NCBI GenBank assembly: GCA_024408855.1
Contig: JAKSUQ010000012.1
Coordinates: forward strand, 1-59,269
Reading direction: 5' to 3'
Length of the DNA: 59,269 nucleotides
DNA from: a bacterium
Lineage (GTDB): Bacteria > Cyanobacteriota > Vampirovibrionia > Gastranaerophilales > Gastranaerophilaceae
Both the position numbers and the translations under genes were made by a program. Below the pieces are notes generated by a model, which saw only the letters and a list, made by a program, of their open reading frames with translations, searched no databases and was not told the DNA's origin. Shown piece after piece: positions 32,785-40,998 of this stretch (position 1 is the first letter of the stretch; the number at the start of each line of letters is the position of its first letter).

Positions 32785-34650
32785 ATGAGAATAAATAATA
32801 TTGATAATTCACGCAGTAACTCTTTTAAAGGAGCAAAGGCTTTTATTTTTGCTTTATCAGACGTACATTCACAAGTCGGACGTTTACCGGGGGTATTAAA
32901 GAATGTGAATAACTTTGCTGGAGAGTTATCAAATGAACTTGCAAAGCCTTCGACTGCAACCTTTTTTGCAATAGCAGGAGATTTTGGCGTGAATCAATCC
33001 AAGAAGGGGTATTTAACCCATAAGGAGTTGACAAATGGCGATTTCCAACACTTAGCTTTATTAAAGTTTATAGATATTTTAAAATGCACTGTAAAAAATA
33101 TTAATGTTCTTTTTGTTCCCGGAAACCATGATTTGGATGGCGGGGATGAAAGATTATTTAACTTATTGCGGAAAACCCCGATGTCAACGCTTGTAACAAA
33201 TGTTAATCTCGAAAAATCCCCGACTGTTACAAAAGCTATTGAAAGTAGTAATAAATTTGCAAAATCGTTTGAATATACAATACCTGATGATAAAAAACCT
33301 GAATTATTCCATAAAATTTTGTTTGTTGGAGCTACTATTCCAAGCATGGATTTTTATAATCCCGGAATTTGTAAAGGACTTGAGTTTTATGACAATTCCT
33401 CTCAAAAAGACTCTAATTTAACTGAAAGTAAGATACAGGAAACTATTAATTCCATAAAAGAGGAAGTCGAAAAATTCAAATCAAACAATCCGCAAGGGGT
33501 TGTTGTATTGATGTCTCATATGGGAGAAAGGCTTTCCAATATAATTCTAAAAAATGTTCCGGAAATTAATCATATTCTCAATGGGCATGACCACAAAAAT
33601 ACTCAAACAAATTTAGAAAAAACAAGTATTAATTCTTTGGGAAAAGATGGCGAAATGCTAAAAACAGTCGAAATAGACATAGATGATGACGGGAATCTTT
33701 CAAAAATTACAACAACTCCGTATTTTACAAGTACAGTACTTTCTGACGGACTTGAAAAACATCCGTTTCAGTTATTTTTGAATGAGTATTTAAGAGATGA
33801 TATGGCTCCTTTGATAGAGATAGAGGAAATTAAAACATATGAAGCTCCAAAACCTCAAGATTATGATAAGGAAGCTATTTTTAAACAATCCTTAGAAAGA
33901 ATGGGGATAAATGAGCCAAAGGTAATAGCTCAGTTATCTAAAGTTGATGATTTCAAGCAAATACTTGTTCAAAATTATATAGATGGGGTCGAAAATGAAA
34001 ATAAGGTAGCCGGCGGAATTACGGAATTACCGTACGGAAATGAGATTAGGTATCAAAACAGTTATTTGATGAATTATTTAACAAGTGCAATAAAAAGACA
34101 AATCAGGGATAGATATGTACCGGATATATTTTCGGTTGCAATTCAGTCATCTGTTATTCGTAACGGATTAAAGGATGGCGGTAATAATCTTGAACTCATG
34201 AATGTTTTTAGCGGTGTAAGTGAAGATTTATCCGGAATTAAAATCGGTACAATTAAAGGACATGAGCTTGCCGGCATGATTACAGAAAATATATTGGACA
34301 ATCTTGTTGATAATACAAGAAATACCATTATTCATTGGTCGGATGTTCAAATTAATAGAACTTTGATTGATAAGATTAAAAATAAAAAATATGATGGAAC
34401 ATATCTTGATGCAATAAGGGTAAGAAATCCTATAACGAAAGAATTTGAACCGATTGATTCTGATTTTGATTATAAAATAGCAATTATGGATAAGTATTTA
34501 CTTAAAGAGTCTTTAAAATGGCCACCATTGATTAAAGACAGGTTTACTTCTTTGGGTAAAACTTATGACGATATTTTTCGTGAATACTTAAACGGAATAG
34601 ATTATAAAATAAAAATTACTCCAAAAACAAAAGAGAAAAGAATTCTTTAG
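32785..34650 (+). CDS. Metallophosphoesterase / 5'-nucleotidase-like protein with N-terminal Ser-Phe-Lys-Gly-Ala-Lys tag (621 aa)
   Basis: A two-domain calcineurin-like phosphoesterase resembling UshA-type 5'-nucleotidases. Metal ligands: Asp-Val-His (26-28), Gly-Asp-Phe-Gly (65-68), Gly-Asn-His-Asp (113-116), Ser-His-Met-Gly-Glu (244-248), Gly-His-Asp-His (267-270). The C-terminal part (about 420-560) resembles the 5'-nucleotidase substrate domain (Ile-Gln-Ser-Ser-Val-Ile-Arg-Asn-Gly; Ile-Lys-Gly-His-Glu-Leu). UshA-type enzymes are normally periplasmic with Sec signals; here the N-terminus is instead Met-Arg-Ile-Asn-Asn-Ile and Ser-Phe-Lys-Gly-Ala-Lys at 13-18, then immediately the catalytic domain. 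AGGGGA precedes the ATG. The substrate cannot be read. Confidence 0.87.
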   Translation: MRINNIDNSRSNSFKGAKAFIFALSDVHSQVGRLPGVLKNVNNFAGELSNELAKPSTATFFAIAGDFGVNQSKKGYLTHKELTNGDFQHLALLKFIDILKCTVKNINVLFVPGNHDLDGGDERLFNLLRKTPMSTLVTNVNLEKSPTVTKAIESSNKFAKSFEYTIPDDKKPELFHKILFVGATIPSMDFYNPGICKGLEFYDNSSQKDSNLTESKIQETINSIKEEVEKFKSNNPQGVVVLMSHMGERLSNIILKNVPEINHILNGHDHKNTQTNLEKTSINSLGKDGEMLKTVEIDIDDDGNLSKITTTPYFTSTVLSDGLEKHPFQLFLNEYLRDDMAPLIEIEEIKTYEAPKPQDYDKEAIFKQSLERMGINEPKVIAQLSKVDDFKQILVQNYIDGVENENKVAGGITELPYGNEIRYQNSYLMNYLTSAIKRQIRDRYVPDIFSVAIQSSVIRNGLKDGGNNLELMNVFSGVSEDLSGIKIGTIKGHELAGMITENILDNLVDNTRNTIIHWSDVQINRTLIDKIKNKKYDGTYLDAIRVRNPITKEFEPIDSDFDYKIAIMDKYLLKESLKWPPLIKDRFTSLGKTYDDIFREYLNGIDYKIKITPKTKEKRIL

Positions 34651-34753
34651 TTAATGAAAAATCTATAAATTTTTTTATGAAAAATAATTTTAAAAAATGT
34701 GTAAGTAAAACGGTTAAAATTCGTAATAATATTTCAAAAATTTATGTTAAAAA

Positions 34754-34788
34754 CCTCTTTTTATGTTAGTATGTAAAAGAAAAAGAGG
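34754..34788 (+). promoter_or_regulatory. Hairpin that can mask the proS Shine-Dalgarno
   Basis: CCTCTTTTT (34754-34762) is perfectly complementary to AAAAAGAGG (34780-34788), the latter containing the proS SD (AGAGGA at 34784-34789). If the mRNA begins upstream of 34754 the stem would sequester the ribosome site. The transcription start is unknown; a start at about 34780 would remove the left arm. Confidence 0.35.
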
Positions 34789-34797
34789 ATTTAATAT

Positions 34798-36549
34798 ATG
34801 AGAATGTCGAAATTATTTGTACAAACGCTTAGAGAGTTTCCGTCAGATGCGGAAGTTATTTCACATAAATTACTTGTAAGAGCAGGTTTTATAAGAAAAC
34901 TGACCAGCGGGGTCTATAATTATTTGCCGCTAATGTGGAGAGTCTTAAAGAAAGTTGAAAATATTGTTCGTGAGGAAATGGACAGAGCTTGTGCACAAGA
35001 ACTGTTGATGCCTTTTGTTCAACCGCAAGAGTTGTGGGAAGAATCCGGTAGGTGGAATGCGTACGGCAAAGAACTAATGCGTCTTACGGATAGACATGGC
35101 AGGGGAATGTGTCTCGGACCGACTCATGAAGAAATAATTACCTCAATAGCAAGGGATGGGTTGAAATCATATAAACAACTTCCTGTAAATTTGTATCAAA
35201 TTCAGTCAAAGTTCCGAGATGAAGTGCGTCCAAGATTTGGGCTTCTTAGAGGGCGTGAATTTATTATGAAAGATGCTTATTCTTTTGCAACTTCTCAAGA
35301 GGAACTTGAAAAAGAATACAAGAATATGTGGGATACTTATACTCGTATATTTAAAAGATGTGGTCTTGAAACAAAAGCCGTACAGTCTGATTCTGGTGCA
35401 ATCGGAGGTAGTGTAAGCCATGAATTTATGGTTATTACCGATACTGATGCCGGTGAAAATGACGTGTTCTATTGTGATGGTTGTGATTATTCCGCAAACT
35501 CTAACCATGCAGTTTCGGTATTACCGGAAACTATAACAATAGGGGACTTTTTATCTCCGGAAATCAAAGATACACCTAATACACGCTCAATAGAAGAGTT
35601 GTGCGAATTCTTGAAAATTCAACCGTCAATAATTGTTAAGACTCTTGTTTATATAGTTGATAAGAAGCCGGTTCTTGCTTTAATCAGGGGCGACAAACAA
35701 GTAGAAGAAACAAAATTGTTAAATGCCGTTGGCGGTACTGATATAAGAATCGCAACCGCAGGCGAGATAGACGAGATGATGAGTGTTAACGGTTTTGACT
35801 CTGAAAGAGGTTTTATAGGACCAAATGGACTTAATGAATATAACGGCTACAAAGTTGAAATTGTTGCGGATAATTCAGTTAAGGAGTTGAAAAATTTTGT
35901 CGTCGGAATTAATCAAAAAGATAAACATGGTGTAGGCTATAATTGGAATAAAGAAATTGACTTGCCGTCAAATATTACAGATATAAGACTTGTAGAAGCA
36001 GGTGAGTTTTGTCCTCAATGCGGAAAACCGCTAAAAGTTACAAGAGGTATTGAGGTCGGTAATATTTTTCAATTAGGAACTAAGTATTCAAAACCAATGA
36101 ATGCCGTTTATACTGATGTTGACGGGAAAACAAAACCTTATATAATGGGATGTTACGGAATTGGTATATCAAGAACTGCTGCGGCAGCAGTAGAAGCTCA
36201 TTATGATGAGCACGGAATAAAATGGCCGTTAGCAATAGCTCCATATCACGCGATAGTTATACCTGTCAGTACCAAAGATGAACTTCAAATGAAAGTTGCT
36301 GAAGACTTATACAAAACTCTTCTGAAACATGGTGTTGAAGTCGTGATTGATGACAGAGATGAGCGTGCAGGAGTTAAGTTTAAGGATGCAGATTTAATAG
36401 GATTTCCTTATATAATAACGGTTGGTAAATCAATTACAAACGGTGTGGTTGAATTTAAAATCAGGGAAAGTTATACTTCATCAGAAACTACTCCAGAACA
36501 AGCTGCCGAATCTGTTATTACAGCAGTTTGTAATTTAGGTAAAATTTGA
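34798..36549 (+). CDS. proS: Prolyl-tRNA synthetase (bacterial type, with editing domain)
   Basis: Charges tRNA-Pro in the cytoplasm. The 583-residue length and the insertion domain between class II motifs 2 and 3 (about residues 230-400) identify the bacterial long form able to edit alanyl-tRNA-Pro. Motif 2 around Phe-Arg-Asp-Glu-Val-Arg-Pro-Arg-Phe-Gly-Leu and motif 3 Gly-Cys-Tyr-Gly-Ile-Gly-Ile-Ser-Arg are present, followed by the anticodon-binding domain. AGAGGA fits ATG 34798. It is first in a run with queA and serS on the same strand. Confidence 0.96.
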   Translation: MRMSKLFVQTLREFPSDAEVISHKLLVRAGFIRKLTSGVYNYLPLMWRVLKKVENIVREEMDRACAQELLMPFVQPQELWEESGRWNAYGKELMRLTDRHGRGMCLGPTHEEIITSIARDGLKSYKQLPVNLYQIQSKFRDEVRPRFGLLRGREFIMKDAYSFATSQEELEKEYKNMWDTYTRIFKRCGLETKAVQSDSGAIGGSVSHEFMVITDTDAGENDVFYCDGCDYSANSNHAVSVLPETITIGDFLSPEIKDTPNTRSIEELCEFLKIQPSIIVKTLVYIVDKKPVLALIRGDKQVEETKLLNAVGGTDIRIATAGEIDEMMSVNGFDSERGFIGPNGLNEYNGYKVEIVADNSVKELKNFVVGINQKDKHGVGYNWNKEIDLPSNITDIRLVEAGEFCPQCGKPLKVTRGIEVGNIFQLGTKYSKPMNAVYTDVDGKTKPYIMGCYGIGISRTAAAAVEAHYDEHGIKWPLAIAPYHAIVIPVSTKDELQMKVAEDLYKTLLKHGVEVVIDDRDERAGVKFKDADLIGFPYIITVGKSITNGVVEFKIRESYTSSETTPEQAAESVITAVCNLGKI

Positions 36550-36576
36550 TGATTTATAGCTTTTAATGAGGGAATA

Positions 36577-37620
36577 ATGTTATTATCAGAATTCGATTAT
36601 AAATTACCGGAAACATTGATTGCACAAAAACCGGCTGATAAAAGAGAAAATTCAAAGATGATGGTGCTTGACAGATTAACCAATCAAATTGAGCATAAGC
36701 ATTTTTATGATATTACAGACTTATTGGATGATAATTGTGTACTTATTCTTAATAACACAAAAGTTATGCCGGCAAGACTGTATGGATATAAAGATACAGG
36801 TGCAAAAATTGAAGTTTTTCTTTTAAAGCAAAAAGAAAATGACAAGTGGGAAGCTCTGATAAGACCTTCTAAAAGGGTAAGACCGGGTACGTTATTAAAA
36901 ATTAGTGATGAGCTTTCTGTTGAAGTTCAAATGCCTTTACCGGATGATGGTAAATGGTTTATAAAAATGATTTATAATGGGAATTTATTTGAAATTTTGC
37001 ATAAAGTTGGAAATATTCCTTTACCTCCTTATATAGAAAGAAGAATGGTTGATGATGAATTAAAAAAACTTGATTTTGAAAGGTATCAAACTGTTTATGC
37101 AAAATCTGAAGGCTCAGTAGCTGCCCCGACTGCTGGATTGCATTTTACAAAAGAAATTTTGGCAAAACTTGAACAAAAAGGGGTTCAAATTGGGTACGTT
37201 ACGCTTGACGTTGGTATGGGAACTTTCAGACCTGTAAAATGTGATAATATTCTTGAACATCATATGGATTCTGAAACTTTTGAAATTTCAGACGAAACGG
37301 CTGAATTAATAAATAACGCGAAAGAAAACGGTAAAAAGATTGTTGCTGTTGGTACAACAACGGTAAGGACTTTGGAAACAGCATATAAGATATATGGAAA
37401 AATTCAGGCTTGCAAATCAGCTTCCGAGTTGTTTATTTATCCGCCTTACGAATTTAAGGTAATTGATAATCTTATAACGAATTTTCATTTGCCGAAGTCA
37501 ACTCTGCTTATGCTTGTGAGTGCTTTGGCAGGAAAAAATTTCATATTTGAAGCCTATAAAGAGGCTATTGAAAATAAATACAGATTTTATAGTTATGGTG
37601 ATTGTATGTATATCAGATAA
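36577..37620 (+). CDS. queA: S-adenosylmethionine:tRNA ribosyltransferase-isomerase
   Basis: Transfers and isomerises the ribose of SAM onto preQ1 in tRNA to make epoxyqueuosine. The 347-residue protein has family signatures Asn-Asn-Thr-Lys-Val-Met-Pro-Ala-Arg-Leu, Ser-Val-Ala-Ala-Pro-Thr-Ala-Gly-Leu-His-Phe-Thr, and Asn-Phe-His-Leu-Pro-Lys-Ser. GAGGG precedes ATG 36577, and the gene lies 27 bases after proS and 15 bases before serS. queE is also in the window (56941), so de novo queuosine synthesis is likely complete in this genome. Confidence 0.96.
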   Translation: MLLSEFDYKLPETLIAQKPADKRENSKMMVLDRLTNQIEHKHFYDITDLLDDNCVLILNNTKVMPARLYGYKDTGAKIEVFLLKQKENDKWEALIRPSKRVRPGTLLKISDELSVEVQMPLPDDGKWFIKMIYNGNLFEILHKVGNIPLPPYIERRMVDDELKKLDFERYQTVYAKSEGSVAAPTAGLHFTKEILAKLEQKGVQIGYVTLDVGMGTFRPVKCDNILEHHMDSETFEISDETAELINNAKENGKKIVAVGTTTVRTLETAYKIYGKIQACKSASELFIYPPYEFKVIDNLITNFHLPKSTLLMLVSALAGKNFIFEAYKEAIENKYRFYSYGDCMYIR

Positions 37621-37635
37621 AGAAAGAGGAACAGA

Positions 37636-38898
37636 ATGTTAGATATCAAATTAATCAGAGAAAATCCGGAAAAAATTAATGAACTTTTGAAAAGAAGAAA
37701 TCCTGAACTGTCAATAGATAATGTTTTGGAAATAGATGCAGAAAGAAGAAAAGTTCAAACTCTTGCTGATGAATTGAGAGCTAGGAGAAAATCCGAATCT
37801 CAAAAAATTGGTATTATGAAAAAGAATTGTGAAAATACTGATTCTGTTCAAGAAGAAGTTCGGAAAATCGGGGATGAGATAAAAGAATTGGAAGATAAGC
37901 TGGTTGAGTTAGATAATGCACAACGAAGTACTCTTTTGCATACTCCGAATATTCCTGATGAAACAACACCAATCGGAACATCAGAAAACGATAATCCAAC
38001 GCTTAAAACTTGGGGTGAACCGACAAAATTTGATTTTGAGGCAAAACCGCATTGGGATTTGTGTGAAGAAAAAGGTCTTGTAGATTTTGAAAGAGGAGTT
38101 AAAATTTCTCAATCAAGATTTACTTTATACCGAGGCAAAGGTGCAAGATTAGAACGTGCAATTATAGAATTTTTCCTTGATTTACATACTTTAGAGCAAG
38201 GGTATGAAGAAATCTTACCGCCGTTTATGGCTAATGCAGCTGCAATGACCGGAACGGGTCAATTGCCGAAATTTGAAGAAGATATGTATAAATGTGTAGA
38301 TGAAGATTTGTATTTAATTCCGACTGCAGAAGTTCCTGTTACGAATATTTATCAGAATGAAATCCTGTCAGAGGATGACTTACCTAAATACATGACGGCA
38401 TATACTCCGTGTTTTAGGCGTGAAGCAGGTTCTGCCGGAAAAGATACAAGAGGGTTGATAAGAGTTCATCAATTTAATAAAGTTGAAATGGTAAAGTTGA
38501 CAACTCCTGAGACCAGTAAAGAAGAACATGAGAAACTTACAAGAGATGCGGAAAAATGTTTGGAATTGTTAGGTTTGCCGTATCGCAGAGTTGCATTATG
38601 TACAGCTGATATAGGCTTTAGTGCTAATAAATGTTTCGATTTAGAGGTTTGGTTGCCGTCGTACAATACTTACAAAGAAATTTCGAGTTGTTCTAATTTT
38701 GGTGATTATCAAGCTCGCAGAGCTAATATCAGATATAGAAACAAAGATGGTAAAGTCCAATTTGTTCATACATTAAATGGTTCCGGTTTAGCTGTCGGAA
38801 GAACGTTTGCTGCTATTGTAGAGAATTTTCAACAAGCGGACGGAACAATTATTATTCCGGAAGTTCTTAGAAAATATACAGGATTTGATAAAATTTAA
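37636..38898 (+). CDS. serS: Seryl-tRNA synthetase
   Basis: Charges tRNA-Ser (and tRNA-Sec where present). The 420-residue class II enzyme has the N-terminal antiparallel coiled coil (about residues 30-110), motif 2 [10 protein letters not shown] with Arg-Val-His-Gln-Phe, and motif 3 Asn-Gly-Ser-Gly-Leu-Ala-Val-Gly-Arg. AGAGGA precedes the ATG. It is the last gene of the proS-queA-serS run and is followed by a hairpin terminator. Confidence 0.97.
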   Translation: MLDIKLIRENPEKINELLKRRNPELSIDNVLEIDAERRKVQTLADELRARRKSESQKIGIMKKNCENTDSVQEEVRKIGDEIKELEDKLVELDNAQRSTLLHTPNIPDETTPIGTSENDNPTLKTWGEPTKFDFEAKPHWDLCEEKGLVDFERGVKISQSRFTLYRGKGARLERAIIEFFLDLHTLEQGYEEILPPFMANAAAMTGTGQLPKFEEDMYKCVDEDLYLIPTAEVPVTNIYQNEILSEDDLPKYMTAYTPCFRREAGSAGKDTRGLIRVHQFNKVEMVKLTTPETSKEEHEKLTRDAEKCLELLGLPYRRVALCTADIGFSANKCFDLEVWLPSYNTYKEISSCSNFGDYQARRANIRYRNKDGKVQFVHTLNGSGLAVGRTFAAIVENFQQADGTIIIPEVLRKYTGFDKI

Positions 38899-38920
38899 GC
38901 GTAATTTTAAAATAAATAAT

Positions 38921-38957
38921 AATTGTCAGTTGATTAAATCGACGGGCAATTTTTATT
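38921..38957 (+). terminator. Terminator after serS
   Basis: A stem beginning AATTGTC on the left and GGGCAATT on the right (one mismatch, further pairs inward) ends in a T-rich run ATTTTTATTT. It sits between serS and the convergent 38957 gene and may serve both. Confidence 0.65.
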
Positions 38958-39442
38958 TATGCAGCTTTAATGTCAAGTTTAGAAAGTTCTTGAGTTGCTT
39001 TCGTAAATTTAGTAGCTCCCGGCGGAAGCATTATTGCTTTATTCAAGTTTATACCGCCAACAAGACCTGCAATAAATCCACCGATTGTGAATAAGACTTG
39101 TTTAAGTTCTACATGTTTTCCTTTCTTGATTACAATAGCAGGTATTAATGCACCGATTGCAGCAGGCCCGAGTACCAATAATTTAGATAACTTTTTTCGT
39201 TTTTTCATTTCTTCAGGTGTCGGTTTGTTTTTCATGTATTCGCTCATTTGCGGAGCCACAGAAAGTATATCATTATATGCTTTTTCAAATCTGTCGCAGT
39301 CTGTTTGTGGCAAGCTAACACGACCGGAAGTGTTTCCTTCGGGATCTTTAAGCTCATAGATAATTCGACCGTCAGTTGTCGTTCCGATACGGTTTATCGT
39401 CCCAAAATTATTATTTGATTGTCCGCTAACGCCTTGTACCAT
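38957..39442 (-). CDS. Small orphan membrane protein (161 aa)
   Basis: No family recognised. Residues 1-95 are soluble and polar (starting Met-Val-Gln-Gly-Val-Ser-Gly-Gln-Ser-Asn-Asn-Asn-Phe-Gly). Two hydrophobic helices follow at about 98-115 (Leu-Leu-Val-Leu-Gly-Pro-Ala-Ala-Ile-Gly) and 122-142 (Val-Leu-Phe-Thr-Ile-Gly-Gly-Phe-Ile-Ala-Gly). It lies 18 bases downstream of the papain-like gene 39461 on the same strand, so the two probably form an operon; a functional pairing is inference. The N-terminal Asn-Asn-Phe-Gly recalls the tag proteins weakly. Confidence 0.75.
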   Translation of the reverse strand: MVQGVSGQSNNNFGTINRIGTTTDGRIIYELKDPEGNTSGRVSLPQTDCDRFEKAYNDILSVAPQMSEYMKNKPTPEEMKKRKKLSKLLVLGPAAIGALIPAIVIKKGKHVELKQVLFTIGGFIAGLVGGINLNKAIMLPPGATKFTKATQELSKLDIKAA

Positions 39443-39460
39443 ATTTTTAATCCATTCTTT

Positions 39461-40849
39461 TTACTTTGTATGACTTTCATAATCATCCATTACGTATTCC
39501 CAACTTTCACCGTAGTTAGTATCTCTGGATGCTATAAAATCCGGTAATCCGGCATGATGAATATGAGTTAATAGGAATGATTCCGGCATTTCAATAGGTT
39601 TATCTAATTCATCATCAGAATCTTGGCAAATAAATATTGTTTCACCGTTAGAAGAAGTTTTTGTTCCTACTATTGTTATTTCATGACCCGCTAATTTATT
39701 GTCATTATCGGGGTCAGGCCAAGTATAACCTATTATAACATTATATCCCATTGCCAAAGTATCGATTAAATCTTTTTTAATAGCATCTGTTGGTTTGTTA
39801 TAGCCTGTTAATTTCCCACTTTCATCAACATTTTGATAAATTACTGATGTGGTATTTTTGTTTTCCATAATTGATTCTACATAGGTTTTTTCCATGTCAA
39901 TTAAGCCCCCGTCTTCCTCTGTAAAGTCATTAGGGGCTCTTTTATCTATCAATGAATCATAGGTCTGTTGTGAACCTAATTGCATCATTGTAGATTGCAT
40001 TAATACATCAATAATAGATCGTTCTCCCTTATCTCGATGGTTGTTTTGTATTCTTGCACGAATTATTGCGTTTTTATCTGGCTTTAACCGAACGATTGCG
40101 GAATTCATATCGACCGCAACGTATGGAGTTTTAAATGTTTCTAAGAGCCATAATGCAACTTCTGTTTTTTCGTTAAGTGCATCAAGTTTGATAGTCTTGT
40201 ACGCTTCATTTTTAGGAGAAGTCAATCCCTCAACTATTCGGAAAAATTCTGCCGGTTGTCTCGTTGCTAAATCAAATTCAATACTTGCGGCAGGACAAGT
40301 TCCAGTATGAAGTTCATTGAGATATTTATTTGTGTTTTCTAAAACTTCTCTGTCTTCGGATAGATTGGTAATAATTCCTAATACAGGTTTTTTATATTCA
40401 TTAGGTATGTCTTCGCAAGTTTGGGTTATCACGTAAGGATTATCTATAATATCAAGACATTCTTTGATTAAAGTGATATTATCCAATCCTTGATCTCGCT
40501 CATCTTTTAATATTTTATGAATATTGTCTAAAACAGAACTTTTGTCAGATGATTCATTCTTTAAAAGAATACCGCTTTTTAAGGCGTATTCCAATTTTCT
40601 CCTGTATTTCCCGTCAAGTGCTTCTGAAAGTTCTTTATACTTTTCTTTTTCCTCTTTTGTTGTTAATTCTGTTTTAACAGTTACCGTCGAGGTGTAACTT
40701 CCGGCACGAAATGACGGTAATTGCTGAGGAACAGATTTTATATTTGAGTTATCATTAGTTGATTGCAAAGGAATAGGAGCGGTTTGAATAACTTTCGTAC
40801 CGCTCGCAAAATAATTCTTTTCATAATTTCCATAATTCGCACTAACCAT
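39461..40849 (-). CDS. Putative papain-like (C39/transglutaminase-fold) cysteine peptidase with tag-like N-terminus (462 aa)
   Basis: No family named with certainty. A plausible Cys-His-Asp triad is visible: Cys185 at the start of a helix (Thr-Gly-Thr-Cys-Pro-Ala-Ala-Ser), His389 in a strand (Ala-Gly-His-Glu-Ile-Thr-Ile-Val-Gly) and Asp410 (Cys-Gln-Asp). This order and spacing, with Gly-Tyr-Asn-Val-Ile-Ile-Gly-Tyr-Thr-Trp before the His, matches papain-like folds. The N-terminus (1-60) is polar and contains Leu-Pro-Ser-Phe-Arg-Ala-Gly (45-51), similar to the tag of other orphans here. It has no Sec signal. It is upstream of the small membrane protein 38957. Confidence 0.78.
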   Translation of the reverse strand: MVSANYGNYEKNYFASGTKVIQTAPIPLQSTNDNSNIKSVPQQLPSFRAGSYTSTVTVKTELTTKEEKEKYKELSEALDGKYRRKLEYALKSGILLKNESSDKSSVLDNIHKILKDERDQGLDNITLIKECLDIIDNPYVITQTCEDIPNEYKKPVLGIITNLSEDREVLENTNKYLNELHTGTCPAASIEFDLATRQPAEFFRIVEGLTSPKNEAYKTIKLDALNEKTEVALWLLETFKTPYVAVDMNSAIVRLKPDKNAIIRARIQNNHRDKGERSIIDVLMQSTMMQLGSQQTYDSLIDKRAPNDFTEEDGGLIDMEKTYVESIMENKNTTSVIYQNVDESGKLTGYNKPTDAIKKDLIDTLAMGYNVIIGYTWPDPDNDNKLAGHEITIVGTKTSSNGETIFICQDSDDELDKPIEMPESFLLTHIHHAGLPDFIASRDTNYGESWEYVMDDYESHTK

Positions 40850-40884
40850 ATATATATAAAAACATTTTATCTGATAAATTTGCC

Positions 40885-40905
40885 TAATTGTAAATAATTG
40901 TAAAT
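40885..40905. repeat. Ten-base-spaced direct repeat between 39461 and clpB
   Basis: TAATTGTAAAT occurs at 40885-40895 and again at 40895-40905, followed by a partial copy (TTGTTAAAT). The ten-base period puts copies on one DNA face, as in operator arrays. It lies in the shared upstream region of two divergent genes. Confidence 0.4.
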
Positions 40906-40998
40906 TGTTAAATAATAATTAAAAATTTCTTGATTTTAAAAAAATATCATTAAAATATAAGTGTAGATTATTTTGTCTGCAATACGGAGTTAATTATT

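Noticed and set aside
40885..40905. Direct repeats considered as a CRISPR array
   Set aside because: Units overlap by one base, there are no spacers, and no cas gene is in the window.
40906..40998. CIRCE (HrcA) element upstream of clpB
   Set aside because: No TTAGCACTC-N9-GAGTGCTAA-like inverted repeat is present.
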